Assembly: GCF_015100155.1 (NCBI RefSeq)
Contig: NZ_JACKZA010000012.1
Coordinates: 1-64,000, forward strand
Origin: Acidithiobacillus sp. HP-2
GTDB lineage: Bacteria > Pseudomonadota > Gammaproteobacteria > Acidithiobacillales > Acidithiobacillaceae
Direction: 5' to 3'
Length of the DNA: 64,000 bases
Below are positions 34,067 to 43,783 of this stretch, piece after piece. The notes beneath the pieces are model-generated. The model did no database searches. It had not been told where the DNA came from and saw only the letters and a program-made list of their open reading frames with translations. Made by a program: the position numbers and the translations under genes. Within the stretch, counting starts at the first letter, position 1. Each line of letters begins with the position of its first letter.

Positions 34067-34545
34067 GCGCGCATGTTTTCCATGCTGAAAAACTGAACCT
34101 GGGTACTCTGCATTTTATCCGCGACGGCCTGTTCGTTGCGTATGCGTTTTTGTTGCAAGGGTTGGATTGCCTGATTCCAGAGATCTTGAAAATGGGCCGA
34201 ATCTTGTAATAAGGCATCCCAGCGGGCGGCCCACAATGCTCTTTCAGTTTCCTGCCCCAATATCCAGGAATATCCGGTATGGCCTTGAGCATCCTCCACC
34301 ATACAGCGGGTGATACTGCATTCTCCCACCGGAAAAGGTGACCCGTTTCCGGCAATGCGTCCGTGAATCATGATGCTGCCAAGTTCCGGGCCTGCCAATA
34401 TCTGATAATTTGGCCAGCTTTTAACCATGGCTGAAATCATCTGGAAATCCTCCAGACTGGCTACAGCCAGTTCCCGCATCCAGTCTGGGCGTTGTGCTAC
34501 TGAATGCGTGAGGGGTGTGGGGCTGTTGGGCATATCCATCTTCAT
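34063..34545 (-). CDS. phnG: C-P lyase core subunit PhnG
   Basis: 160 aa. RPDWMRELAVASLEDF, GSIMIHGRIAGNGSPFPVGECSITRCMVEDAQGHTGYSWILGQETERALWAARWDAL and the tail SMENM match PhnG. Met codons at 34545, 34539 and 34533 compete as start; none has a good ribosome site. It is first of the phn genes, 49 bases after the MFS gene on the same strand, so both are probably on one transcript. Confidence 0.92.
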   Translation of the reverse strand: MKMDMPNSPTPLTHSVAQRPDWMRELAVASLEDFQMISAMVKSWPNYQILAGPELGSIMIHGRIAGNGSPFPVGECSITRCMVEDAQGHTGYSWILGQETERALWAARWDALLQDSAHFQDLWNQAIQPLQQKRIRNEQAVADKMQSTQVQFFSMENMRA

Positions 34546-34594
34546 CTTGTATAGATGACTGGATCATAACAGGCATAAGCTTGGCCGACAATGA

Positions 34595-35983
34595 CTATGC
34601 TGCAGGTTGCAGAGCAGCTTCCCGGTCTGTTTCGCTGATTTCCTCCAGGCTACGATTTCCGGGTTCCAGGTTACGACCCAGGAGCATGGTTACGATCAAC
34701 CCGATGAGCGCTGTAAAAGCCAGTATCAACATAAGCCAGCCATCACCGACTGCGGCATGTACCGACGGCAGAAGGAAAACAGAAGTAGCTGCAGCAACGC
34801 GTGAGCATGCGGTAGCCAGACCATGTGCCGAAGCACGCAAATCGGTGGGAAACAATTCCACCGGTAAAAACCAGGTGGTGGATCCAGGCCCAAAATTATT
34901 GAAGAAAGTATAACCAAACAAGGTGATGGCCAGTAACCAGAGAGGTGGTTGTGCGACCAGTGCCACCAGTCCAAGCGTGCCCAAAAACAGCACATCCAGA
35001 GCAAAGCCAATATTCTGGGGCAGAAGACGACCAATTTTGCGGGTGGTCAAGGCCAGAAGCGCAATTCCACCCAGCGCAACCAGATCAAAAATGACATTCC
35101 ACAGGAGGGCTGCGGTATGCGAATGCACGCCAAAACTGCCCAGCAGGGTAGGGAGATAAATAATCAGACCATATCCACTGATATCCATCATCATCCAGGG
35201 AATTAATATCAATAAGGTCCGGCGCATCCAGGCGGGTTGAAACAGGGTTGCCCAGGCGCGAATGGGTTGCTCATCCTGTTTCTGGGCAGCAATTGCGGCA
35301 TGCAGTGCCTGACTGTCGGCTTCCGGAGAAATTTGTCGGAGAACCCGTAAGGCGTCCTCAGGACGGTTGTTAGCAATATACCAGCGCGGGGTTTCCGGGA
35401 GATTGCGGCGTAACCAGAGGACAGCAAGGGCAGGTAAGGCACCACTGATAAACATCCAGCGCCAGGCTTCGGGGCCGGTTTGCAAAAGCAGCAGCCCGAT
35501 AACAGCGGAAACGGCTGCCCCAATCATCCATAAGGTAAAAGCCCAGGAAAGGCCGCTGCCCCGTTGCATTTTGGGCATGAATTCGGCGATGTAGCTGGAG
35601 CTCAAAGGGTAATCCATACCGACGCCAATACCCAATATGAAGCGCAATATGATAAGGGAACTGACATCCCAGGCGAAGCCGGAAAGGACGGCGGCAAGAA
35701 AAAAAGTGGCAACATCCACCAAATAAAGGATTTTTCGGCCAAAGCGGTCGGCAATACGGCCGCCAATCAGCCCGCCCAGAGCCGCCCCCGCGAGAGTGGC
35801 GGCGCCCAACAGACCGGTCTGAACGGCCCCCAGATGCCATTGCGGTTTGAGGAGCAGCAAGGCCACGGCAATGATGGAAAGATCATAACCATCCAGAAAA
35901 ATTCCGAGCCCCGCCGCCATGACAATACGCCGATGCTGGGAATTGATTTTGAGGTTATCGAAGTGGGTGTGGATGGATTGCAT
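34595..35983 (-). CDS. MFS transporter next to the C-P lyase genes, candidate phosphonate or organophosphate carrier
   Basis: 462 aa, twelve helices. Motifs: GIFLDGYDLSIIAVAL in helix 1 (Asp-rich as in Pho84-like and organic-acid symporters), GGRIADRFGRKILYLVD, LGIGVGMDYPLSSSYIAEFMP and PETPRWYIANNRP. ATG 35983 has GGAG 8 bases upstream. The gene precedes phnG in the same direction, and no phnCDE ABC uptake genes are present, which makes it the natural candidate for substrate import. It looks related to the MFS at 15677. Substrate not proven. Confidence 0.78.
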   Translation of the reverse strand: MQSIHTHFDNLKINSQHRRIVMAAGLGIFLDGYDLSIIAVALLLLKPQWHLGAVQTGLLGAATLAGAALGGLIGGRIADRFGRKILYLVDVATFFLAAVLSGFAWDVSSLIILRFILGIGVGMDYPLSSSYIAEFMPKMQRGSGLSWAFTLWMIGAAVSAVIGLLLLQTGPEAWRWMFISGALPALAVLWLRRNLPETPRWYIANNRPEDALRVLRQISPEADSQALHAAIAAQKQDEQPIRAWATLFQPAWMRRTLLILIPWMMMDISGYGLIIYLPTLLGSFGVHSHTAALLWNVIFDLVALGGIALLALTTRKIGRLLPQNIGFALDVLFLGTLGLVALVAQPPLWLLAITLFGYTFFNNFGPGSTTWFLPVELFPTDLRASAHGLATACSRVAAATSVFLLPSVHAAVGDGWLMLILAFTALIGLIVTMLLGRNLEPGNRSLEEISETDREAALQPAA

Positions 35984-36017
35984 GGAGAAACTCCGTTTTC
36001 ATAGGATGTGGACAAAT

Positions 36018-36059
36018 CCATCGGCCCTGCTTTGTTAATGCAGGATGCAAGGTCGATGG
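36018..36059. repeat. Imperfect nested hairpin between TonB receptor and MFS gene
   Basis: CCATCGGCC pairs with GGTCGATGG (one G-T mismatch pair) around an inner CCTGC/GCAGG stem. It lies after the TonB receptor stop (36091) and before the MFS start (35983). There is no T-run on the minus strand, so it is either a weak or processed 3' end or an operator. No clear PhoB box was found in this gap. Confidence 0.45.
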
Positions 36060-36090
36060 CATGTCTACAGCAATTATTTAAATGTTTAAT

Positions 36091-38430
36091 CTAAAAAGAT
36101 GCCGTAATGGAAGCGTAAACTGCGCGTGGGGTTCCCGGGCTGGCAAGAATACTACCCGCGCTGCCTGCACCATAATTACCGCCGGCAGAAACATATCCCT
36201 GTACGTTGTATTTGCGATTGAGTAGATTATCCAACATTAACGAAACCCGCATGAGTTTTAGTCCAGGAATGTCATGATCAAACATGGTTGTTCTCGCGGA
36301 TAAAGATAAATTCACAAGATTGACAGCTGAAAATGGTAACTGCAGTGTGGTTGGAGAGGCAGTAATATCACTGGAGAGATATGTGGCGGACTGATAATTG
36401 TCCAACGCTCTGATGCTCCATAAGGTTTGATCAGCATACATGCGATAACCTAGTCCAAAGTTGATGTTATATGTAGGAAGACCCGTTACTCTAGCACCAT
36501 TTACTGCCTGTCCGGCGGCATCAACTGTATTTTCTGTGCCATGGAGAATGCTTCCCAATAATCGCGCGTTGAAGCCTAGATTATGACCATAAGCTAATAA
36601 AAAGTTTAGTCCGTTGATCGTTTCATTCGCAGGTTCAACAATGATATTTTGTGATTCTGCTTGAGTGATTTGAACTGCCAGATTACTGAGTTTCTGGTGA
36701 ACAAATGAAACTTGACCTTCCAATGGACCTTGCGCATATTTCAATCCTGCCATATAAAAATTAATTTTTGCGGGTTGAGTAGGTGCAATAACTGGATGTG
36801 AAGCGCCTTCACCGTAGGCACTATCAATTTGAGTCTGATAGTTTTGTGACCATGTAGCAAAAGCATGTAATGCAGGAGTAATTGTGGCATTAACGGCCAC
36901 GCTAGGTGCGATTTTAGTGAAATTGGCAGTATCGCCAGCCACAGTGGGAAAGTCCCCAATTGTGTCACCAGGAAATAAATCGGCGGAAGAGACTGATGTG
37001 ACATTATTAATAGAAATATGATAATTTATAAGATTCAATCCTGGTGTTATGGTCAGAAAAGAAACCGGTGTTATTTTGTCTTGCAAAAATGCGCTTGCCG
37101 CACTCCAATGATCGTGATCATCTCGATAATAGACAGGACTATTACTCCCTAGTTCATGTCCGGGAATAAATGAAGCATAGCCTGCAAACGAAGAGTCATA
37201 GGTGGTTTGCTGATAATACCCGCCTACATCAATTTTGTTCCATGGAAGATTTATAGTGAAGTCACCCCGATAACCAAAATTTCCAGATGAGGTAGGATAA
37301 TATTCAGTATCTAGTTTTGGAGCCATCACATAGCTGTCAACACGGACCTTAAGCCTGTTCCCTGCGCGATACCATACTGCGTTATGAAATTTGACATTAC
37401 TTGACAGGTCGGTAGTCAGTTTCAGATAGCCGAGATAGGTGAGATATTTCTCATGTTTACGCCAGAGATTGCTCGATGGTGTATAGTAAAAACCCGAAGT
37501 AACCTGACTTAAGGCCGGACCTTCCACACCATTACCATTCACTGATCCGCCTGCAAATGGATAAACTGGAATCAAATGAGGGCGATTTTCTTCTGTATGA
37601 TTAAAATAAAAACCCGCTGAAAACTTCCCGCTCTGGTATTTCTTTTGCGTCTTGACAAAGATGGCGGAGCTTTCGGATGGCCCTGTAAGTGAAGGACTGA
37701 TCCGTGCCTGTCCGGTTCTGGTGTAGCCCCCAGCTATATAAGTTTTCCAGCCATCTATCGCACCAGTAGAAATGCCTGTACTAGCATTATAGGCATTGAA
37801 ACTTCCAGCACCTATATCAACAAAGGCAGAAGGATTTTCGCCGGAAGATTTGGTGCGAAAGTCAATGGTGCCACCCATGGAGTCAAACCAGTGTTGCTTG
37901 GCTGTACCTGGACCGTAGACTACATTAATACCAGAAAACATGGAAGAAATGGGAAGCTCTGCGGTTGAGAATCCGTGGTAGGATGCCAAAGGGTTATTTA
38001 ACGGTATACCATCCATCAAAATCTGGTTGCCATTCATCTCGGCCTGCCCGGTTTCGTCGAAGCCTATCTGAATGCCATTCAGACGGATTTGGTAGCGATT
38101 CGCACCGCTCGCAGTACCTGTACGACGAGCCTGGAATCCAGGAGTAGTCGCCGCAATTGCCTCTACCATGCTACCACCAGAAGGCGTATTGTCTTCAATA
38201 TCTCTTTGGGTAATATGCACTGTCTGTACAGGGGATTTTAAGTCTACTTTTTTATTGTCTTTTTTATTTTTTTCTGCGGTACTTGATTGGCCATTAACTT
38301 CACCAATGTTTATCGCTGGTTTATTCTCCGATTGATCTGCATACGCTATTGATATGTTGTAAGTACAGATCATACCGGTGGCCATTATGGCTATATATAA
38401 AGATTTCTTTGATAAAAGCAAATGACTCAT
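36091..38430 (-). CDS. TonB-dependent outer membrane receptor (first)
   Basis: 779 aa with a signal peptide (IAIMATGMICTYNISIAYA). The mature N-terminus INIGEVNGQSS resembles that of the receptor at 41415. A plug domain follows: VEAIAATTPGFQARRTG, YQIRLNGIQIGFDETGQ, ILMDGIPLNNP and INVVYGPGTAKQHWFDSMGGTIDF. The rest is a long barrel ending ASITASF with the terminal Phe typical of outer membrane proteins. It is the last gene of the exbB-led unit; substrate unknown, but neighbours point to a phosphorus compound. The gene is AT-rich. Confidence 0.88.
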   Translation of the reverse strand: MSHLLLSKKSLYIAIMATGMICTYNISIAYADQSENKPAINIGEVNGQSSTAEKNKKDNKKVDLKSPVQTVHITQRDIEDNTPSGGSMVEAIAATTPGFQARRTGTASGANRYQIRLNGIQIGFDETGQAEMNGNQILMDGIPLNNPLASYHGFSTAELPISSMFSGINVVYGPGTAKQHWFDSMGGTIDFRTKSSGENPSAFVDIGAGSFNAYNASTGISTGAIDGWKTYIAGGYTRTGQARISPSLTGPSESSAIFVKTQKKYQSGKFSAGFYFNHTEENRPHLIPVYPFAGGSVNGNGVEGPALSQVTSGFYYTPSSNLWRKHEKYLTYLGYLKLTTDLSSNVKFHNAVWYRAGNRLKVRVDSYVMAPKLDTEYYPTSSGNFGYRGDFTINLPWNKIDVGGYYQQTTYDSSFAGYASFIPGHELGSNSPVYYRDDHDHWSAASAFLQDKITPVSFLTITPGLNLINYHISINNVTSVSSADLFPGDTIGDFPTVAGDTANFTKIAPSVAVNATITPALHAFATWSQNYQTQIDSAYGEGASHPVIAPTQPAKINFYMAGLKYAQGPLEGQVSFVHQKLSNLAVQITQAESQNIIVEPANETINGLNFLLAYGHNLGFNARLLGSILHGTENTVDAAGQAVNGARVTGLPTYNINFGLGYRMYADQTLWSIRALDNYQSATYLSSDITASPTTLQLPFSAVNLVNLSLSARTTMFDHDIPGLKLMRVSLMLDNLLNRKYNVQGYVSAGGNYGAGSAGSILASPGTPRAVYASITASF

Positions 38431-38522
38431 AAATTCCTCGTTAGGTGTTGGTTGGATTGCAAAAAAAGTATTATCTGTTTAATGCCTAATCTAGGATATG
38501 GCCTTTGTAGCTGATAATCGAT

Positions 38523-40592
38523 CTACACAGATAAGACAGGCTTGGTATTAGCCGGATCGGTTAAAGATGGACGCCCATTTTCGACATGCCCAGCTATTCG
38601 CCATTGGTGGGTGTCATCGCTGATCGCGAGGTCATACCAGTGATGACTAGATTGTAGAGCAAAATCAATTTCTTTTGTTTCATTTGCATCAAGGCGTAAT
38701 TGTTTGTCATGGCTTCCATAGGAAATATCCTTAATTGACAATGATCGTGATTCTGTAGCTAGATTTCTGATTCTCAACCTCAGATCCCCAGAGGGCAAAT
38801 ATATTTCAAAGACTTCTAATAAAGATTTACCCTTCCCATGCAATTTACGAATAAACCCGTTTGGACCATATACGGTCATTATTGCTTCACCCTCTGGATA
38901 AGGAATATGATCGTCTAGATGGTGACCTGCGCCAATTGTATAACGTTGTGGCAACTTCGTGCTGCCATCCCAATAGGCATAGCAACAAACCCCAACAGTT
39001 GAGGGATTTTTGCAGTGTATATGATATCCACTGTCATCTGCAGTCAGGTTTAACGTTTGCTGGTAAGGAATCGGGAGGCTCGTTCGCTGACCGGATTCTT
39101 GCGGAATAATAGTTTGCTGTGAGCCTGGTTCTGGAACTTTAGGCATGGGTAGCCGTTCTACTGCTTGTTTAACTAGAGAGAAATTATTGGCTGTACTGGG
39201 TAATAAATATTTGCGCAAATCCTGTCGGCTAAAATCAAAAGCCGAAGTAAGATCACCACAGATGGAGCGCCGCCATGGAGTGATGTTGGGTTCACTAACA
39301 CCGAATCTTTTTTCCACAAAACGAATAACAGACGTGTGATCGAATACCTGGGAACAGACAGCACCACCCTGAGACCATGGAGAAATCACAATCATCGGCG
39401 TTCTTGCGCCTAGACCATAGGGAAGATCATCAGGAACATAAAGCGGGGCTTGTTGTGGATTAATTACGTTATGAATCTCGCCTTCAGTACTCACCGTACT
39501 TTTACCTGGACGGACTGGGGTGGGGGGTTGTGGGGGCATAACATGATCAAAAAGTCCATCATTTTCATCGTAATTCAAAAACAGTGCGGTTTTAGACCAA
39601 ACTTTGGGATTTGACGTCAGTGCTGCCAACACGCGTGCAATATATACAGCTCCATAAGCTGGTGCGTAAGAGGGATGTTCAGTATAACCTGCTGGAGCGA
39701 CAATCCAGGTAACTTGAGGAAGACGATCACGCACAACATCTTCATGAAACTGTTTCAGAGTCCGTACTGAAATACCGCGTTTCCGTAAAGGAGAATCGTT
39801 TGGAGCATCTACATATTGGCGGAACATGGCCAAGGGATTATCCCCATAGTTGCCTTCGAAAGGCTTTTCCAAACTTATTTCGGTGCCTTCCTGATAAACT
39901 TGCCAGCTGATACCGGCCTTTTGTAGTCTTTCTGGGTAAGTGGTCCAGAATACTGGGGGGTAAGCTTTAGGCTCAGTAACATAATCGTTGTTATTGATTA
40001 AGGGGCCACCACCTTCGCCTGTGGGATCAACCATTCCAGTCCACAAATAACATCGGTTTGGGTGCGTCGGACCAGCCACTGATGAGAAATAGTGATCACA
40101 TACCGTAAAAGAATCAGCAAGTGCGTAGTGATAGGGTATGTCTTGCCGGAGGTAATAGCCCATAGTTCTATCTGTTTTTGATAGCGGCCAGGCATTATAT
40201 AGTCCGCCGGAAATAGCAGCGTGGGTGCTGTACCAACTATGGTCCAAATCGCCAATAACCTGGGCTGAAGTGGTAAGGGTATTTAAATGATAAGGTAGGA
40301 TCGTTTCATTGGCATCAGCAAGACGTGGTTGTTCCCATACTGATTTACTACCAGGTAAAGGCAGAGGAAAGCGATCATTATAGCCTCTCACACCTGATAT
40401 ATGACCAAAGTAATGATCAAATGAGCGATTTTCCTGCATGAAGATCACAATGTGTTCAACATCTTCGATGCTGCCACTGATCGAGTTTGCCGGTGTAGCC
40501 AGAGCACGCTGAATAGACCACGGTAAAGTTGCGGTTGCTGCACTGGCGGCAAGCATGGTTTTCATAAATTCTCTGCGACTATAATTATTCAT
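38523..40592 (-). CDS. Tat-exported phospholipase C / phosphoesterase
   Basis: 689 aa from ATG 40592 (AGGAG about 10 bases upstream), overlapping the Sel1 gene by 8 bases. The Tat signal is SRREFMKTMLAASAATATLPW. The catalytic phosphoesterase domain shows DVEHIVIFMQENRSFDHYFG, GPTHPNRCYLWTG, NYDENDGLFDHVMPP and SPWSQGG, as in phosphocholine-specific phospholipase C and acid phosphatase AcpA. The C-terminal beta domains (YHIHCKNPSTVG, LRLRIRNLATESRSL) match the DUF756 pair of bacterial phospholipases C. It should act outside the cytoplasmic membrane, releasing phosphorylated head groups. Confidence 0.85.
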   Translation of the reverse strand: MNNYSRREFMKTMLAASAATATLPWSIQRALATPANSISGSIEDVEHIVIFMQENRSFDHYFGHISGVRGYNDRFPLPLPGSKSVWEQPRLADANETILPYHLNTLTTSAQVIGDLDHSWYSTHAAISGGLYNAWPLSKTDRTMGYYLRQDIPYHYALADSFTVCDHYFSSVAGPTHPNRCYLWTGMVDPTGEGGGPLINNNDYVTEPKAYPPVFWTTYPERLQKAGISWQVYQEGTEISLEKPFEGNYGDNPLAMFRQYVDAPNDSPLRKRGISVRTLKQFHEDVVRDRLPQVTWIVAPAGYTEHPSYAPAYGAVYIARVLAALTSNPKVWSKTALFLNYDENDGLFDHVMPPQPPTPVRPGKSTVSTEGEIHNVINPQQAPLYVPDDLPYGLGARTPMIVISPWSQGGAVCSQVFDHTSVIRFVEKRFGVSEPNITPWRRSICGDLTSAFDFSRQDLRKYLLPSTANNFSLVKQAVERLPMPKVPEPGSQQTIIPQESGQRTSLPIPYQQTLNLTADDSGYHIHCKNPSTVGVCCYAYWDGSTKLPQRYTIGAGHHLDDHIPYPEGEAIMTVYGPNGFIRKLHGKGKSLLEVFEIYLPSGDLRLRIRNLATESRSLSIKDISYGSHDKQLRLDANETKEIDFALQSSHHWYDLAISDDTHQWRIAGHVENGRPSLTDPANTKPVLSV

Positions 40593-41388
40593 GAGTAATA
40601 TGCTCCTTTTTGGCACTTAAAATGGCTATTGCAGGTGGATAGCCTTTTGCTGCAGCTTGATTCAACCAATAGCTAGCTTGATGCATATTTTTTTTCATAC
40701 CCACATCCTGACTATATTTTGTGTAAAACTCAAAGAAAAGCATGTCGGCATAAGGATCACCACCATCTGCTGCTTCCTTGAGAACATGCATAGTTTCAGC
40801 ATAGAGTTGTTTTGCTTTTTTAAAGTTTTTGGGTACGCCCCAGCCATTTCGATAACTTGCTGCTAAATAAAATGTATTGGGAACAATCTCTTTAACATTT
40901 TCAGCATAAAGCGCCCAGTAGGACGCCTTGTGGAGATCTACACCTATACCATATAAACCGTTGAGGTAAATATTAGCCAATTCTCTTGCAGCCCAAGCGT
41001 TTCCCTGCAAAGCAGAACGATTCAGATATTTGAGCGCTTCTGTACCATCAATGTGCATTTTTTTTAATGCATAATGAGCCAGCATCTGGCTTGACCATCC
41101 GTTTCCCATGTTGCTAGATTTTTTTAACCATGGGATGGCCTTTTCAGGTTGCGTTTTGCAGACCCAATATGCTGCATAAGCTTGGATATCTTCGTAATTC
41201 CCTTTGGCTGCGCCTTGGGACAACACCTGGATTGCGTGAGAGTCCTTATCAAAACATCCCCTGGATGCTTGGACGAGTGGGCCATGATAGTATTGGGTTG
41301 CCTGGCTAGATGCTGTCAGACTGAAAAATGCTATCAAAGCAATTATTGATTGAGAGACTGAACTCTCAATAAGAAATCTTTTTTTCAT
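40585..41388 (-). CDS. Secreted Sel1-repeat protein
   Basis: 267 aa from ATG 41388 (MKKRFLIESSVSQSIIALIAFFSLTASSQA, signal peptide); a TTG at 41403 is in frame but unlikely. Four or more Sel1-type repeats are visible (IPWLKKSSNMGNGWSSQMLAHYALK, ALKYLNRSALQGNAWAARELANIYLNG, TFYLAASYRNGWGVPKNFKKAKQLYAE, ASYWLNQAAAKGYPPAI). Probably periplasmic. Lying between a TonB receptor and a phospholipase, it may hold or tether partners. AT-rich. Confidence 0.7.
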   Translation of the reverse strand: MKKRFLIESSVSQSIIALIAFFSLTASSQATQYYHGPLVQASRGCFDKDSHAIQVLSQGAAKGNYEDIQAYAAYWVCKTQPEKAIPWLKKSSNMGNGWSSQMLAHYALKKMHIDGTEALKYLNRSALQGNAWAARELANIYLNGLYGIGVDLHKASYWALYAENVKEIVPNTFYLAASYRNGWGVPKNFKKAKQLYAETMHVLKEAADGGDPYADMLFFEFYTKYSQDVGMKKNMHQASYWLNQAAAKGYPPAIAILSAKKEHITHE

Positions 41389-41414
41389 TTCGTTAATTCC
41401 CAAATGACTAAGAA

Positions 41415-43736
41415 TTAGAATTTAACTGTCAATCCTCCAAAGACCTGTAGAGGTGCTCCCGCATAAGCAAATAACGAGGGTTCTTCCTGTGGATTGTATC
41501 CGCCAGTTGCAAGATAGATATCTGATTCATATTTTCTATTTAGTAAATTATATACTCCGAAATTGAAATCTGTTTCTTTAACACCGGGTATAATATGATT
41601 CAATGCAAATGTTTTGTAGCTGGCAGAAAGGTTCACTATGTTATATGCATTTATAGTTTGGTTTGTTGGTCCACCAGCGACATTGTTATATAGTGTTTGC
41701 CCTCCTGAATACTGATCCGTCAGAACAGGTTCTAGAACTCCGTATGGCATCCTGAATTTATAGGAAACTGAGACATTAAAAGAATAGTGAGGTATCCCTG
41801 CTAATCTCATTCCGTTAAATGATGTTCCGGAGTTATTGTAATCTTGAGTATAATAAGAATGTTGAACATTTGCAGACCCATACACATATAGTTGCCAGAT
41901 TGGACGCCATTTTGCATAAATATTGACACCTTGGTATATGGCATTACCCAAATTGTAGCCTGATGCATTGAATTGTGTTATAGACCCAGAAACACCATTC
42001 AAAAGGTTGGTCAAATAATCATGATAATAATTGATTCCTATGTTTGTGCTTTTATCATGAAATCTTATACCAGCTTCGTAATCTACAGCTTTTGTTACAG
42101 GTATATCGGCGGGATTAATTTCAATCTTTTGTAAGTAAGCTCCATATGCCAAGTCTGTTTCATTCTGATAAGTTTCGCTGTAATTTGCATATACAGAAAA
42201 GTTCTTCAAGAATTTGTAATTAATTCCTAATGATGGTTCTAATCGTGTGAAGTTTGTTTTCGCACCCGGTGTTTCAGTTAGGTATAGTGATTTGCTTTCA
42301 GGGTTAATTAAATCACTCATGGATGTATAGAAACCTGCTAGAGCAAGTCCTGGTGTTATACGCAAATGATCATCTAATAACTTGATGGTATCCTGCGCAT
42401 AAAGATTGCTGAATAATGTATTAAATTCTACGTTATTGTATACATAAGGGTTATCTTGTGATGTGCCCAGTAATGGATTCCAGAGATCTTCATTCGTATT
42501 ATATTGTTGATATGATAACCAACCACCGAGGTTGATATCATTGTAATGAGAATGAAGGTTAACACCTAATCGATCGCCGAAAGAGTTACTAGTCGGAGCA
42601 TAGTGTTCTGCTGCTTCTGGATTAAAGGTAGTTGCTCCGTAATTAAAGTAAGCCTGATGCAGTCGATATGCATGACGATACCAAGGTGTATTTTTGAGAG
42701 TCCATCCCTCACCCAAATTAAATATCTGCTGTGAATACAATATGTAAGAATCAACTATGTCATCTTTGTACCATAAATCTGATGATGGTACGTAATAGTA
42801 ACCACTTGTTTGCTGGCTTAATAATTGACCAGGTTTTCCGTATCCATTAACAGTATATCCAGCTATCGGTGTTACTGGTACAGTGAGACTATGTGTTGCA
42901 TCTGATTTTTCGTAATAAAAGCCAAATGTTAGCATGCCATTTGAAAATGGATGTGCTGTTTTCATATAAACTGACCAAGAGTGCTGTGGCCAATTGCTTG
43001 GACCTTGATAAAAAGAATCTGCACTTGTATAGCCACCAGCCAATACTGTTGACCATCCATAAAAATCACCAGTATTCAATGAAAAGCTGGCAGTTTTGCT
43101 ACCATAGCTGCCAAATGATAAATTTGCTTTGGCATTTGCCTTTGCGGTTGGTTGTAATGGAACAAAGTTAATTGTTCCGCCCAGGCTATCGTACCATCGA
43201 TCCTTCGGATTTCCAGGTCCGTAAATTACATTGACTCCATGAATCATTGATAAAATTGGAATTTGATTTGAATTCCATTGACCATCATTAGTAATTTGAT
43301 TATTCATTGGAATTCCATCAAATAAAATGCTTATCTGATTTCTATAGGTATTCCCGCTCCACCATCCAATACCCATTCCATTTATAGTGATGTTATATCG
43401 GCCCGAGCCATTTTGTGGATTTTCACTCATAATATGAACGCCTGGTGCAGTTGCTAAAAGTTCTGCTGCGCCTGCATTTGGGCTTATCATTTTTTTATTT
43501 TCTGTGCCAAGAACAATGGCTGATTGAGTTTCTTTGAAAATATGTTTGTTGGTATATTTAGTGTCCAATTTTTTAAGATTTTTTTGAGTAGGTGTTTGTT
43601 TTACGTTTGCTGACCCACTTACTTCGCCTACATTTATCGGTGTATTTGAATCTGCTATTGCCTGCAAGGGTGTGCTAATAATAAACCCAGCTATTACCAT
43701 GGCGAAATATAATGGTTTAATTGATTTGTTGAACAT
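41415..43736 (-). CDS. TonB-dependent outer membrane receptor (second)
   Basis: 773 aa. Signal peptide YFAMVIAGFIISTPLQAIA; mature start with INVGEVSGSAN, matching the INIGEVNG of the other receptor. The plug has AAELLATAPGVHIMSENPQNGSGRYNITINGMGIG, ILFDGIPMNNQI, INVIYGPGNPKDRWYDSLGGTINF. The barrel is rich in Tyr, Asn and Ser and ends FGGLTVKF with the terminal Phe. It directly follows exbD in transcription order. The gene is markedly AT-rich, the most extreme in the window. Confidence 0.88.
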   Translation of the reverse strand: MFNKSIKPLYFAMVIAGFIISTPLQAIADSNTPINVGEVSGSANVKQTPTQKNLKKLDTKYTNKHIFKETQSAIVLGTENKKMISPNAGAAELLATAPGVHIMSENPQNGSGRYNITINGMGIGWWSGNTYRNQISILFDGIPMNNQITNDGQWNSNQIPILSMIHGVNVIYGPGNPKDRWYDSLGGTINFVPLQPTAKANAKANLSFGSYGSKTASFSLNTGDFYGWSTVLAGGYTSADSFYQGPSNWPQHSWSVYMKTAHPFSNGMLTFGFYYEKSDATHSLTVPVTPIAGYTVNGYGKPGQLLSQQTSGYYYVPSSDLWYKDDIVDSYILYSQQIFNLGEGWTLKNTPWYRHAYRLHQAYFNYGATTFNPEAAEHYAPTSNSFGDRLGVNLHSHYNDINLGGWLSYQQYNTNEDLWNPLLGTSQDNPYVYNNVEFNTLFSNLYAQDTIKLLDDHLRITPGLALAGFYTSMSDLINPESKSLYLTETPGAKTNFTRLEPSLGINYKFLKNFSVYANYSETYQNETDLAYGAYLQKIEINPADIPVTKAVDYEAGIRFHDKSTNIGINYYHDYLTNLLNGVSGSITQFNASGYNLGNAIYQGVNIYAKWRPIWQLYVYGSANVQHSYYTQDYNNSGTSFNGMRLAGIPHYSFNVSVSYKFRMPYGVLEPVLTDQYSGGQTLYNNVAGGPTNQTINAYNIVNLSASYKTFALNHIIPGVKETDFNFGVYNLLNRKYESDIYLATGGYNPQEEPSLFAYAGAPLQVFGGLTVKF

Positions 43737-43783
43737 TTTGATTTTTCCTTGATAGGATGGATGAGATGTAATGTTTCCGCACT

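Noticed and set aside
34550..34572. Possible two-repeat Pho box (TGTTAT and AGTCAT at 11-bp spacing) before phnG
   Set aside because: The match is weaker than the triple boxes, and the promoter it implies would start transcription inside phnG. It would need a later phnG start.
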